NCBI RefSeq assembly: GCF_021513135.1
Contig: NZ_CP090981.1
Coordinates: 248,001 to 312,000, forward strand
Direction of reading: 5' to 3'
From: Vibrio sp. SS-MA-C1-2
Lineage (GTDB): Bacteria; Pseudomonadota; Gammaproteobacteria; Enterobacterales; Vibrionaceae
DNA length: 64,000 nucleotides
Shown here: positions 1 to 8,697 of the stretch, piece by piece
How positions within the stretch are numbered: position 1 is the stretch's first letter
How the letters are laid out: the number at the start of each line of letters is the position of its first letter
Notes under the pieces: model-generated
Told to the model about the DNA's origin: nothing
The model's input: the letters and a program-made list of their open reading frames with translations, nothing else
Databases searched by the model: none
Translations under genes and position numbers: made by a program

Positions 1-429
1 CAAATTGAATTCAACATTACTGGTCTTACGGCAAAGGCTCCGTATCAAAATAAAGCAAGGGTAACCAGTGTCAGCTATAACGGCACCGTCTACCTCTTTG
101 GTCAAACGGTACACCAAAACTTAAGTCAGCAGGTGGAACGTCAGGTTAGAGGGATGGATCATGTGAACATTGTCCATAATCAGATCCGGAATACCAAGCC
201 AGTGTCGATTGCTCAAATCAGTCAAGACTCATGGATCACCACCAAGATTAAAAGTAAATTCTTAGCGAATGAAGAGCTAAAGAGTATCAAAATAAAAGTA
301 GTCACAGAAGATCAAGAGGTTTTCTTGATTGGTGATATTACTGCTCCTCAGTCAAAAATAGCGATTGAAATTACCCGTAATGTTGATGGAGTAAAACAGG
401 TGATTAATGCCTTTACGATTATTCAATAA
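1..429 (+). CDS. dolP: DolP (YraP) BON-domain outer-membrane lipoprotein, 3' part
   Basis: The reading frame is open from the first base, so the gene starts before the window; the first ATG at 133 is internal. The visible part holds the end of one BON domain and a complete second one (SWITTKIKSKFL, then EVFLIGDI and VDGVKQVINAF), aligning end to end with the C-terminal two thirds of E. coli DolP. DolP is a lipoprotein at the outer membrane and division site that supports envelope integrity and BAM function (family knowledge). The lipobox lies outside the window. A strong bidirectional terminator follows at 470-495, facing convergent sspB. Confidence 0.9.
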   Translation, partial: QIEFNITGLTAKAPYQNKARVTSVSYNGTVYLFGQTVHQNLSQQVERQVRGMDHVNIVHNQIRNTKPVSIAQISQDSWITTKIKSKFLANEELKSIKIKVVTEDQEVFLIGDITAPQSKIAIEITRNVDGVKQVINAFTIIQ

Positions 430-463
430 TTAGCAAAATCGTCTTATGAAAAGAAACTAAAAA

Positions 464-496
464 CAAAAAACGCAGCTCTTTAGGCTGCGTTTTTTA
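464..496. terminator. Bidirectional terminator between dolP and sspB
   Basis: ACGCAGC (470-476) pairs with GCTGCGT (484-490) around a 7-nt loop. An A-run precedes it and a T-run follows it, so it can act for both dolP (+) and sspA-sspB (-). Confidence 0.85.
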
Positions 497-541
497 TTTT
501 TAATATCGATAACCATTAAGGCTAGCAATACTTATTGACGG

Positions 542-1039
542 CTACTTAACGACTCGAAGTGAAGGACGTCCTTTAGGAGGTGAAGGTGGTGGTGGTGGTG
601 TATCGTCACCATCCTCATCACTATCATCAAGTTCTGTCGCTTCAACAACATGAACACTACTTACTGGAGCTTCAGATTGAGGCTCCTCATAGTTGACATC
701 AATCTCTTCATAGCCTGGTTCTGGTTCAAACATCGTCCCAGCACCATTCTCTCGTGCATAGAGAGCCATAACGGCATACATTGGCACCATTACATTCTGC
801 GGACGACCGCTAAAGCGAGCGTTGAATTGAACTGCATCATCAGAGATAAGCAAATTACCTACCGCTCTTGGTGCAATATTCAATACAATTTGACCATCGC
901 TAACAAATTCCATCGGAACTTGAACACCCGGAAGTGTCGCATCAGCAACAAGGTGTGGTGTTAAGTCGTTATCGACAATCCAATCATAAAAAGCTCGCAC
1001 TAAATATGGTCGGCGCGGAGTCATTTTATCAATATCCAT
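542..1039 (-). CDS. sspB: ClpXP protease specificity-enhancing factor SspB
   Basis: 165 aa, the same length as E. coli SspB. SspB is the adaptor that delivers ssrA-tagged and RseA-type substrates to ClpXP. The N-terminal substrate-binding domain starts RPYLVRAFYDWIVDNDLTPH. It is followed by an acidic, proline-rich linker (DDSDEDGDDTPPPPPSPP) and the C-terminal ClpX-binding tail RPSLRVVK. The ATG shares one base with the sspA stop (TAATG), so the two genes are translationally coupled. Confidence 0.95.
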   Translation of the reverse strand: MDIDKMTPRRPYLVRAFYDWIVDNDLTPHLVADATLPGVQVPMEFVSDGQIVLNIAPRAVGNLLISDDAVQFNARFSGRPQNVMVPMYAVMALYARENGAGTMFEPEPGYEEIDVNYEEPQSEAPVSSVHVVEATELDDSDEDGDDTPPPPPSPPKGRPSLRVVK

Positions 1040-1677
1040 TACTGTCCAGCTAATCTCATTTCGCGTTCAGCTTCAGTTAGTGAAGCTAAGAATGAGTCAC
1101 GTTCAAATACGCGAGCCATATACGCTTTCACTTCTTTAGCACCAGCACCAACTAGCTCAACGCCGTAGTCAGGTAGACGCCATAGTAGTGGAGCCAAATA
1201 ACAGTCAACCAAGCTAAACTCATCACTCATAAAGTAAGTGAACTCAGCAAAGATTGGAGCAAGTGCAAGCAGTTCTTCACGTAGACGTTTACGCGCTTGT
1301 TCTGCTTCAGTTGCATTGCCTTTCTTAATTTTTTCAGCCAGTGAGTACCAGTTGTTTTCGATGCGATACATCATTAAACGACTATTACCGCGAGCAACAG
1401 GGTACACAGGCATCAATGGTGGATGAGGGAAACGCTCATCAAGGTATTCCATGATGATACGAGACTCATAAAGTGCAAGCTCACGATCTACTAATGTAGG
1501 AACTGATTTATACGGATTAAGTGCAATTAAATCTGCAGGTAGATTATTAGGATCGACGATCTCGATCTCAACACTAACCCCTTTCTCCGCTAGAACGATA
1601 CGAACCTGATGACTATAGATATCAGAAGCATCTGAAAACATAGTCATTACAGAGCGTTTGTTGGCAGCTACAGCCAT
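1039..1677 (-). CDS. sspA: Stringent starvation protein A (RNA polymerase-associated, GST fold)
   Basis: 212 aa from the ATG at 1677, which has a good GGAGG site 5 nt upstream; the frame stays open to 1752 but the extra residues have no family match. The N-terminus MAVAANKRSVMT and the block VPTLVDRELALYESRIIMEYL are near-identical to E. coli SspA. The fold is a glutathione-S-transferase without the enzymatic activity. SspA binds RNA polymerase and favours stress and acid-survival transcription (family knowledge). It lies upstream of sspB and just downstream of petC, the usual Vibrio order. Confidence 0.95.
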   Translation of the reverse strand: MAVAANKRSVMTMFSDASDIYSHQVRIVLAEKGVSVEIEIVDPNNLPADLIALNPYKSVPTLVDRELALYESRIIMEYLDERFPHPPLMPVYPVARGNSRLMMYRIENNWYSLAEKIKKGNATEAEQARKRLREELLALAPIFAEFTYFMSDEFSLVDCYLAPLLWRLPDYGVELVGAGAKEVKAYMARVFERDSFLASLTEAEREMRLAGQ

Positions 1678-1782
1678 TAACCCCTCCAAATTTCTCTCAA
1701 AAATACCGAATAGATGGTCAACAAAAAATAATGGAGACAATAAAGTCTCCATTATGCGACCCTAACCTATAAGATTAACCGA

Positions 1783-2520
1783 TCAATGGACATCACGCCA
1801 ATATTCTTTCTTAAGTAATACCGTTAAGATGAAAAATATTGCTAAAAATCCTAAAACCCACCAACCCATTGCGTTACGTTCAAGCTGAGAAGGATCGCCA
1901 GAGTACTCTAAGAAGTTAACGATATCGCGAACCGATTGATCGTACTCTTCTTGGTTAAGTTCACCACGACCATCCGTTGTGATCTTAGTTACCTCTGTTT
2001 CAACACCATCAACCATCACTTTGTCATGAGTTAAGGTTGGAACACCTTGTAACTCTTCAAGTGCATGTGGCATCCCTACATTTGGGAACAAGGTGTTGTT
2101 AACACCAAATGGACGACTTGGATCTGAGTAGAAAGAGCGTAAATAAGTGTATAACCAATCAGCGCCACGAACTCGTGCAACTAATGTTAAGTCAGGTGGT
2201 AATGTACCAAACCACTTCGCAGCCATCTCATCTGGAATCGCATTTTCCATCAGATCACCAATTTTCGCATTTTGATCAAAAATTAGATTTTCTTTCATCA
2301 ATTTAGGTGAAATATCTAAATCATCGGCAATACGTCCATAACGCTGATATTGCGTTGAGTGACAAGCAAAACAGTAGTTCATAAACAGTTTTGCACCACG
2401 TTGCAACGACGCTTTATCAGTTAAATCATTATTAGCTTGGTCAAGATGTACATGACTACCACCAGCAGCAAACACAAGTGTCGGCAGTAGAGCGAACAAC
2501 ATTACAATTATTTTTTTCAT
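1783..2520 (-). CDS. petC: Cytochrome c1 of the bc1 complex (PetC)
   Basis: 245 aa. A signal peptide of about 18 residues ends at VFAAG. The haem c motif CFACH is at residues 50-54, with a probable Met axial ligand further on. A C-terminal membrane anchor (WWVLGFLAIFFILTVLL) precedes a short basic cytoplasmic tail. Cytochrome c1 carries electrons from the Rieske protein to soluble or membrane cytochromes c on the periplasmic face. The ATG overlaps the petB stop by 4 bases, the last step of the petABC operon. Confidence 0.95.
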   Translation of the reverse strand: MKKIIVMLFALLPTLVFAAGGSHVHLDQANNDLTDKASLQRGAKLFMNYCFACHSTQYQRYGRIADDLDISPKLMKENLIFDQNAKIGDLMENAIPDEMAAKWFGTLPPDLTLVARVRGADWLYTYLRSFYSDPSRPFGVNNTLFPNVGMPHALEELQGVPTLTHDKVMVDGVETEVTKITTDGRGELNQEEYDQSVRDIVNFLEYSGDPSQLERNAMGWWVLGFLAIFFILTVLLKKEYWRDVH

Positions 2521-3731
2521 TTGAATGTAACCCTCTCTGGAAGTGGTTTTGTTGCTTCATTCTTACTGTACATAAACAGCAATACGAAGAACATAAAGTA
2601 CGCAATACTAAAGATACGAGATAGTAAGGTGTACTCTGGTGTCGCAGGTAACGCACCTAAAATACCTAACGCGATAAATGCCACAACAAACTGAGCAATG
2701 TTTGCTAGATGGATTTTGCTACGGTAACGGAAAGAGCGCACTTTACAACGATCAAGCCAAGGAAGAAGGAACAGAACGACAATCGCAGCCCCCATCGCAG
2801 CAACACCTAATAACTTATCAGGTACCGCACGTAAGATGGCGTAGAATGGCGTAAAGTACCAAACTGGCGCGATATGGTCAGGCGTCTTCAGTGGGTTAGC
2901 GGCTTCAAAGTTCGGTCCTTCTAGGAAGTATCCCCCCATTTCTGGGTTAAAGAACAGAACATAACTAAATAGAATTAAGAAGCCTGCAACACCGATCATA
3001 TCCTTCACAGTAAAGTAAGGATGGAATGCAATGGCATCTTTCGGCCAACCGTTCTCATCTTTAACTTTCTTAATATCAATACCATCAGGGTTATTTGAGC
3101 CAACTTCATGTAACGCTAAAATATGAAGGGCAACAAGCATAACAAGAACAAGAGGTAGTGCGATAACATGAAGTGCAAAGAATCGGTTTAATGTCGCACC
3201 AGAGACAACATAGTCGCCGCGGATCCAAAGGGTTAAATCATCACCAATAACGGGAATAGCACCAAAGAGTGAAATGATAACCTGAGCACCCCAATAAGAC
3301 ATCTGTCCCCAAGGAAGTAGGTAACCCATAAAGGCTTCTGCCATCAGAATCACGAAGATCAACATACCAAATAACCAAAGTAGCTCACGAGGTTTCTGGT
3401 ATGAGCCGTAGATCAAACCACGGAACATGTGTAAATAGACAACAAAAAAGAATGCAGATGCGCCAGTGGAGTGCATATAACGCAACAGCCAGCCATACTC
3501 AACATCTCGCATGATATATTCTATAGAGGCAAATGCACCTTCCGCAGAAGGGTTATAGTTCATCGTTAGCCAGATACCCGTAATGATCTGATTAACTAAT
3601 ACCAACATCGCTAATGAACCAAAGAAGTACCAGAAGTTTAGGTTCTTTGGTGCTGGGTATTTCGCCATGTGGTCATTGTACATTGCGGTTAACGGAAACC
3701 TGTCGTTAACCCATCCTAGTAACTTGCTCAT
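2517..3731 (-). CDS. petB: Cytochrome b of the bc1 complex (PetB)
   Basis: 404 aa with eight or so hydrophobic helices and the paired histidines that bind two haems b (RYMHSTGASAFF, ALHVIALPLVLVMLVALHILALHE). The Qo-site motif reads PVWY (APVWYFTPFYAILR) rather than the classical PEWY. This is the quinol-oxidising core of complex III in the inner membrane. The start codon shares one base with the petA stop, so petA, petB and petC form one tightly coupled unit. Confidence 0.96.
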   Translation of the reverse strand: MSKLLGWVNDRFPLTAMYNDHMAKYPAPKNLNFWYFFGSLAMLVLVNQIITGIWLTMNYNPSAEGAFASIEYIMRDVEYGWLLRYMHSTGASAFFFVVYLHMFRGLIYGSYQKPRELLWLFGMLIFVILMAEAFMGYLLPWGQMSYWGAQVIISLFGAIPVIGDDLTLWIRGDYVVSGATLNRFFALHVIALPLVLVMLVALHILALHEVGSNNPDGIDIKKVKDENGWPKDAIAFHPYFTVKDMIGVAGFLILFSYVLFFNPEMGGYFLEGPNFEAANPLKTPDHIAPVWYFTPFYAILRAVPDKLLGVAAMGAAIVVLFLLPWLDRCKVRSFRYRSKIHLANIAQFVVAFIALGILGALPATPEYTLLSRIFSIAYFMFFVLLFMYSKNEATKPLPERVTFK

Positions 3732-4321
3732 TATGCCGCTCCCTCGTCAACACCAATAATTACATTACTCTCATCAAGGTAACTATGTGGTGGCACAACT
3801 AAGTTCAGTGGTGCTGGTACTCCTTGGAATACTCGACCTGCCATATCAAATTTAGAACCATGACACGGACAGAAAAACCCTGAGTTAACACCGGTTACTT
3901 GTTGGCTAAACGTATCTGGCAAATAAGTTGGAGAACAACCTAGGTGGGTACAAATACCAACAGCAATAAATGTTTCAGGCTTTATCGAACGATAGATATT
4001 TTGTGCATAATCAGGTTGTTGAGGTTCTTGTGATTCAGGATCTCGCAACTGATTTTCTAGTTCTTTTAATTGATCAAGGACAACTTGAGTACGACGAACG
4101 ACCCAAACAGGTTTGCCACGCCATTCAACGCGAATCAACTGCCCTTCTTCTAATTTACTAATATTAACTTCAACGGGTGCCCCTGCGGCTTTTGCCTTGG
4201 CACTTGGATTCCAAGATTTTACAAAAGGAACCGCAACCGCCACTGCCCCTATACCACCAACAACCGAAGTTGTTGCGGTTAGAAAACGACGACGACCGTT
4301 ATTTACTGGCGTACTGCTCAT
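3731..4321 (-). CDS. petA: Rieske iron-sulfur subunit of the bc1 complex (PetA)
   Basis: 196 aa from the ATG at 4321 (MSSTPVNNGRRRFLTATTS), the start used by Vibrio homologues. An in-frame ATG at 4336 is also possible. The N-terminus has a Tat-type RRRFLTA signal that stays as the membrane anchor. The 2Fe-2S ligands are in CTHLGCSP and CPCHGS, with the disulfide cysteines of the Rieske fold. The protein moves electrons from quinol to cytochrome c1. It is first in petABC. Confidence 0.95.
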   Translation of the reverse strand: MSSTPVNNGRRRFLTATTSVVGGIGAVAVAVPFVKSWNPSAKAKAAGAPVEVNISKLEEGQLIRVEWRGKPVWVVRRTQVVLDQLKELENQLRDPESQEPQQPDYAQNIYRSIKPETFIAVGICTHLGCSPTYLPDTFSQQVTGVNSGFFCPCHGSKFDMAGRVFQGVPAPLNLVVPPHSYLDESNVIIGVDEGAA

Positions 4322-4692
4322 CCAACTCTCTCCCATGTGCTCCTGCGTGGATAAATATCATTCCTTTGCATTTAACGAGCTTACGGCTAACTTATGATAA
4401 TGAAAACAACACTAAATCCAGTTACGTAAGTGTTGTTTTTCTGAATGAATGATAAATAAAATGCTACTTTTTGACAAGGTAAAGCTACCTTTTTGCAACA
4501 AATCCGTGCTATTAATCATTCATTTACAGAATCTAATCGTCAATATCGTAATATTCCGCAGAGTTTGAAGGGATAACTCACAAATCAAGAAAGGAAAAAT
4601 AGAAATAGGTAGGGAGAGAATAGTGAAAAACCACCCCACTCCTAGTCAATAATCATTGAACTAAGAGGAGGTGATTTTGTACAAGCAAAACA
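4322..4692. other. Non-coding gap upstream of petA
   Basis: No convincing gene is visible in this stretch. It should hold the petABC promoter. The only clear structure is an inverted repeat: AAAACAACAC (4403-4412) pairs with GTGTTGTTTT (4430-4439) around a 17-nt spacer. It could end transcription of the upstream minus-strand gene at 4693, but its T-run in that direction is only four bases. Confidence 0.4.
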
Positions 4693-5193
4693 CTAATTGG
4701 TTTGGATTGTATACTCTTTCTGAAATAAAAGTCGCTTATTTGGACGATCACTTGAACCTCTGCTCACCACTTCATAAACAGAAATAGTACGCGTTAATGG
4801 TTGAGTATACTGTTGTTGACCAATCAACCGTGTTTTTTCATCAGAGCCTCTATGGATAGTTTCATAAAGAGATACCGTCTGCTCTATTGAGCCCTCTTTA
4901 ACAGAAAAACCTGTAGAAACAAATTGCTGCGGTCGATCATTACTCATACCGACTGAACGAGTATAATACCCATCTTCAGTGGCTGTCTTAGTCACTAATT
5001 TGCCATTGCTAGCCGTTACAGAGAACACATCCGTTGAACTGCTATCAAGTTTCACCCATTGGTTTCCAAGTTCAATATTCTTTGCACTTAAAATTTCATC
5101 CCATGAGGAATCACTTGTTAGACGATCTGAAGCATTAACAGATAACGAAGCAACAGTAATCAATAAACCAGTAATAATTTTCTTTAACATCAT
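4693..5193 (-). CDS. Secreted protein of unknown function with an internal duplication
   Basis: 166 aa. I do not recognise the family. A signal peptide (MMLKKIITGLLITVASLSVNAS) predicts export. The C-terminal third contains two similar units: VSLYETIHRGSDEKTRLI then QQQYT, and ISVYEVVSRGSSDRPNKRLL then QKEYT. This suggests a duplicated beta-strand module. The gene sits alone between the rplM-rpsI and petABC operons, which are adjacent in many relatives, so it is probably a lineage-specific insertion. No cysteines or catalytic motif stand out. Confidence 0.6.
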   Translation of the reverse strand: MMLKKIITGLLITVASLSVNASDRLTSDSSWDEILSAKNIELGNQWVKLDSSSTDVFSVTASNGKLVTKTATEDGYYTRSVGMSNDRPQQFVSTGFSVKEGSIEQTVSLYETIHRGSDEKTRLIGQQQYTQPLTRTISVYEVVSRGSSDRPNKRLLFQKEYTIQTN

Positions 5194-5525
5194 CAGAGCC
5201 TTAAAATATAAATAGTCAGTTTTCTATATCACCACTTTAATAAATCCTCATTAAAGTCATCATACAACCCACTATGTGATTTCGGTTGGCATCTATTCCT
5301 TGGATAGCCTGATGACTTGAGTATAAGTCAATAATTAACAATTATCACAATTTTAATTCACCTTTATCACAAAAATAAAACAAAACTTCTTTGGTAAATC
5401 AATTAGATATAAAATAAATGAATATGAGAGAGGCGGTATAAACAAAGCTAATGGTATGAAGATCTATATTTAAAATTAAGACAAGAATGAAGATTCTGAA
5501 CAAAAAGAAGGTATATCGCAGATAT
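5194..5525. other. AT-rich gap without a gene
   Basis: No ORF with coding character is visible. The right part is the downstream region of rpsI and the left part must carry the promoter of the secreted protein at 4693. I see no repeat or structured RNA signal here. Confidence 0.4.
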
Positions 5526-5558
5526 AAAAAAAGTCTGACATAAATGCCAGACTTTTTT
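5526..5558 (-). terminator. Terminator of the rplM-rpsI operon
   Basis: AAGTCTG pairs with CAGACTT around a 10-nt loop. A-runs and T-runs of six or more flank the stem on both sides. It lies about 40 bases past the rpsI stop. Confidence 0.85.
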
Positions 5559-5596
5559 GATGCCACAGAACCAGTAAAAAATACTGGTGCGTAATA

Positions 5597-5989
5597 TTAA
5601 CGCTTAGAGAACTGTGGACGACGACGTGCTTTACGTAGACCAACTTTCTTACGTTCAACGCGACGTGCGTCACGTGTAACGTAGCCAGCTGCGCGTAGAG
5701 CAGGACGTAGAGTTTCATCATATTCCATCAATGCACGAGTGATGCCGTGACGGATAGCGCCAGCTTGACCAGAGATACCACCACCAGAAACAGTGATGTA
5801 TAGGTCTAGCTTTTCAGTCATTTCTACTAACTCAAGTGGTTGACGAACAACCATACGAGCAGTTTCACGACCAAAATACTCTTCTAGAGTACGCTTGTTG
5901 ATAACGATGTTGCCGCTTCCCGGTTTGATAAACACACGAGCAGCAGAGCTTTTGCGACGACCAGTGCCGTAGTATTGATTTTCAGCCAT
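5597..5989 (-). CDS. rpsI: 30S ribosomal protein S9
   Basis: 130 aa from [19 protein letters not shown], the length and start of E. coli S9. A second in-frame ATG two codons upstream (5995) gives a MAM start and sits closer to the GGGGA site, so either is possible. The conserved tail [12 protein letters not shown] is complete; its last residues reach the P-site tRNA. It is co-transcribed behind rplM, with an 11-bp gap from the rplM stop to the upstream ATG. Confidence 0.96.
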   Translation of the reverse strand: MAENQYYGTGRRKSSAARVFIKPGSGNIVINKRTLEEYFGRETARMVVRQPLELVEMTEKLDLYITVSGGGISGQAGAIRHGITRALMEYDETLRPALRAAGYVTRDARRVERKKVGLRKARRRPQFSKR

Positions 5990-6005
5990 TGCCATGATTC
6001 CCCGA

Positions 6006-6434
6006 TTAGATGTCTAGTACTTGCGGTTGTTGAGCGGTATGCTTGTGCTCAGTGCCAGCATATACTTTCAGCTTACGGTACATAGCACGACCTAGAGGGC
6101 CTTTTGGTAGCATGCCTTTAACAGCTAGCTCAATAACCATCTCTGGCTTACGATCAATCAGCTTTTCAAAAGAGATTGATTTTAGACCACCAGGAAATTC
6201 CGAGTGACGGTAGTACATTTTGTTCGCCGCTTTGTTACCTGTTACAGTAACTTTTTCAGCGTTGATAACAACAATGTAATCACCTGTGTCAACGTGCGGA
6301 GTGTATTCTGGCTTGTGCTTACCACGTAGGCGTGAAGCAATCTCAGTCGCGATACGACCTAGAGTTTTGCCTTCAGCATCTACGATATACCAGTCGCGTT
6401 TTACGCTTGCTGGTTTAGCAACGAATGTTTTCAT
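6006..6434 (-). CDS. rplM: 50S ribosomal protein L13
   Basis: 142 aa from the ATG at 6434 ([20 protein letters not shown]), matching E. coli length and start; the frame is open 12 codons further but without similarity. Family blocks include [21 protein letters not shown] and [20 protein letters not shown]13 is an early 50S assembly protein. In E. coli it also represses its own operon through the mRNA leader, and a structured leader is visible here. Confidence 0.97.
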   Translation of the reverse strand: MKTFVAKPASVKRDWYIVDAEGKTLGRIATEIASRLRGKHKPEYTPHVDTGDYIVVINAEKVTVTGNKAANKMYYRHSEFPGGLKSISFEKLIDRKPEMVIELAVKGMLPKGPLGRAMYRKLKVYAGTEHKHTAQQPQVLDI

Positions 6435-6575
6435 GCTAATAATTACCCGATAATTCAAAAAAAAGTTCACTTTAAAGGAGCATTAAATGCCCCCACTGTT
6501 TAAGGTCCATTCAACACCCCTTCGAGTGGTGGTACCCTCGGCATATTGCCTTCACAGTAACGGTGGGTCGCGAGA
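6435..6575 (-). promoter_or_regulatory. rplM leader, possible L13 autoregulatory RNA
   Basis: The ~140 bases before rplM are more GC-rich than surrounding spacers and contain paired segments: a hairpin with CACC/GGTG around TCGAAG, and complementary stretches around GCATTTAATGC. L13 autoregulation through its 5' leader is established in E. coli and relatives. I infer the same role here from position and structure; no binding site was proved. Confidence 0.4.
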
Positions 6576-6655
6576 TTATAGGGAAGAGTGAAGAAAAAAT
6601 CACCTTTTTTTAGTAATTTTTTTCATAAACCGTCAAAAATTCTCTTTTATCATCA

Positions 6656-7768
6656 TTAAGCCAAATGTTCTGACTGCAGATAAGCTTCACTCGACATCTC
6701 ATAAAGCCTTGATTTACAACGATCAAACTCAAAGCTCAAGCCACCTTGTTGATAAATATCATTTAATTTAACTTCAGCAGAAATAATCAAATTTACACGA
6801 CGCTCATAAAATTCGTCAACTAAAGCAATGAATCGTCGAGCAGCACTATCATTTTCACTTCCCATCATCTTTACATTAGCTAAAAATACCGAATGATAAC
6901 GCGAGGCGATTTCAATGTAATCCAAGGCACTTCTATCTGACTCACAAAGGGCTGAGAAATCAAAAAATGCAACCCTATCGCTCTCTTTTTCAATTCTAAT
7001 CTGTCGATTATTAATCTTTATCTCACTAATTGGATTAACAGGAGCGATAATAATCTGAGTAAAATAATCATCCAATTGATTCGCAACATGGTCAGTTAAT
7101 GGCGAAAAATAGCTCTGTTGATACTTTTCTACCTCTAGACGATGATCAACCCCACTATTCACTGACAGTACATCACAATAATGATTAATCGCGGCGATAG
7201 CAGGAAGGAAACGAGCTCGTTGTAATCCATTACGGTATAAATTGTCCGGTTCAATATTTGAAGTAGCCACCAGAATGACACCGCGAGAAAAAAGTGCTTG
7301 AAGTAAAGTACCTAGAAGCATCGCATCGGTAATATCTGAAACAAAAAATTCATCAAAACAGAGCACATCATATTGTTTAGCAAATTCATCTGCCACTGAC
7401 TCTAAGGGATCAATACTCCCTTGCCGTTGGTTAAGTTCTTGATGAATCATCAACATAAACCGATGAAAGTGGATTCTTAGCTTTCTCTCCGTCGGCAGTG
7501 AGTGAAAGAAAATATCAACAATATAAGTCTTACCTTGACCGACGCCACCATATAAATAGAGCCCCTTTACTATTTTGTCAGTTTGTTTTTTTGATAAAAA
7601 TAAGCTATTTAATAAGTGTGGAATGAATTTTTTATTCTCGGCTTTTGGCTCAAAATTAATAATGTTTTGATACAGTTTATCGAGTGCTTTTACGGCATTT
7701 TCTTGCGCTGCGTCATAATAAAAATCATCACGTAAAAGATCTTGTTGATATTGTTGCAAGGGAGTCAT
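6656..7768 (-). CDS. zapE: Cell division protein ZapE (AFG1-family ATPase)
   Basis: 370 aa. The Walker A motif GGVGQGKT is at residues 74-81 and Walker B CFDEFFV near 138. A sensor-like TSN (VATSNIEPDNLY) and the family phrase RFLPAI follow. ZapE associates with the Z-ring and is needed under low oxygen or high temperature in E. coli. It stands divergent from zapG, also a division gene, as in E. coli (yhcM/yhcB). Confidence 0.94.
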   Translation of the reverse strand: MTPLQQYQQDLLRDDFYYDAAQENAVKALDKLYQNIINFEPKAENKKFIPHLLNSLFLSKKQTDKIVKGLYLYGGVGQGKTYIVDIFFHSLPTERKLRIHFHRFMLMIHQELNQRQGSIDPLESVADEFAKQYDVLCFDEFFVSDITDAMLLGTLLQALFSRGVILVATSNIEPDNLYRNGLQRARFLPAIAAINHYCDVLSVNSGVDHRLEVEKYQQSYFSPLTDHVANQLDDYFTQIIIAPVNPISEIKINNRQIRIEKESDRVAFFDFSALCESDRSALDYIEIASRYHSVFLANVKMMGSENDSAARRFIALVDEFYERRVNLIISAEVKLNDIYQQGGLSFEFDRCKSRLYEMSSEAYLQSEHLA

Positions 7769-7913
7769 TAAGTGAATATCCTTTTCATTCTTAATCGCGA
7801 GAATTGTGAATTAAATCTAGTGGATAGTATTAAGATTTTCTATCTCCATGTATAGTGGCAAAACAATTCAATCATAAAAAAATGCAATCTTTACTTAAAT
7901 TAAGGAGAAACAT

Positions 7914-8459
7914 ATGGATTTGGTTAATGGTCTTATCTTTTTTGTTGTCGGTGCATTACTCGGCTTCCTCATTGCTCGTCTTACCAACAAAAACGCAGCT
8001 CAACATAAAGAGCTAAAGAAAGAGCTTGATAAATCACAATATGAACTTGAACAGTATCGCCAAGAGTTAGTTGATCACTTCTCTCACAGTGCAGAATTAA
8101 TGGATAACATCGCAAAGAATTACAGTAAACTATATAAGCATATGGCTAAAACGTCTGAAGATTTAATGCCAAACCTACCGGCTCAAGATAATCCATTTAT
8201 CGACCGTATCCCTCCAATTCCAGAAAGCCAGCAAAAGTCCGTTGATGTGACACCTGAAGAACAGAAAAAAACAGATGAAGCTCCTAGGGATTATGCAGCA
8301 GGTGCAACCGGTCTATTAAAAGATGAACCCGCTGAAGTTATTGACATTAATAGCGTTGCAAAAATAAACACTGAAAAAGAACAGCAAGAAGCTGAGACGG
8401 TTCAAGCACCCAGCGATGAAATAAAAAATAATATCCCAAAAGAGGCAAAATCTAGCTAA
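7914..8459 (+). CDS. zapG: Z-ring associated inner-membrane protein ZapG (YhcB, DUF1043)
   Basis: 181 aa. A single N-terminal membrane helix (LIFFVVGALLGFLIARL) is followed by a coiled coil (KELKKELDKSQYELEQYRQELVDHF) and a long charged, low-complexity tail. The coiled-coil segment with LMDNIAKNYSKLYKHMAKTS is the family hallmark. It links cell-wall synthesis and division. The tail after about residue 95 is poorly conserved. AAGGAG precedes the ATG. Confidence 0.92.
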   Translation: MDLVNGLIFFVVGALLGFLIARLTNKNAAQHKELKKELDKSQYELEQYRQELVDHFSHSAELMDNIAKNYSKLYKHMAKTSEDLMPNLPAQDNPFIDRIPPIPESQQKSVDVTPEEQKKTDEAPRDYAAGATGLLKDEPAEVIDINSVAKINTEKEQQEAETVQAPSDEIKNNIPKEAKSS

Positions 8460-8501
8460 TCGCCCATGTGTGCTTATCTAGTAACCCCTCTAATCTTAAT
8501 C

Positions 8502-8537
8502 ATGCCACAATTTCAGTTTATGGCTGAGACTGTGGCA
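8502..8537. terminator. Hairpin downstream of zapG
   Basis: ATGCCACA pairs with TGTGGCAT, and an inner TTCAG pairs with CTGA(G). No T-run follows, so termination is only plausible. Confidence 0.4.
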
Positions 8538-8697
8538 TAAGCTGTTTAGCCTCAAATTTTTCTCTCTTCCAACATACCTCAACCCATCAACTCACCCAGA
8601 AAGCCCGTCAAAATTTGCTTTCTTCTCTTCTTTTTATTTCAATGTTATCCTTTAACAACATATTAAAAACATTAACCTTAAATAGAGCAAATATACA

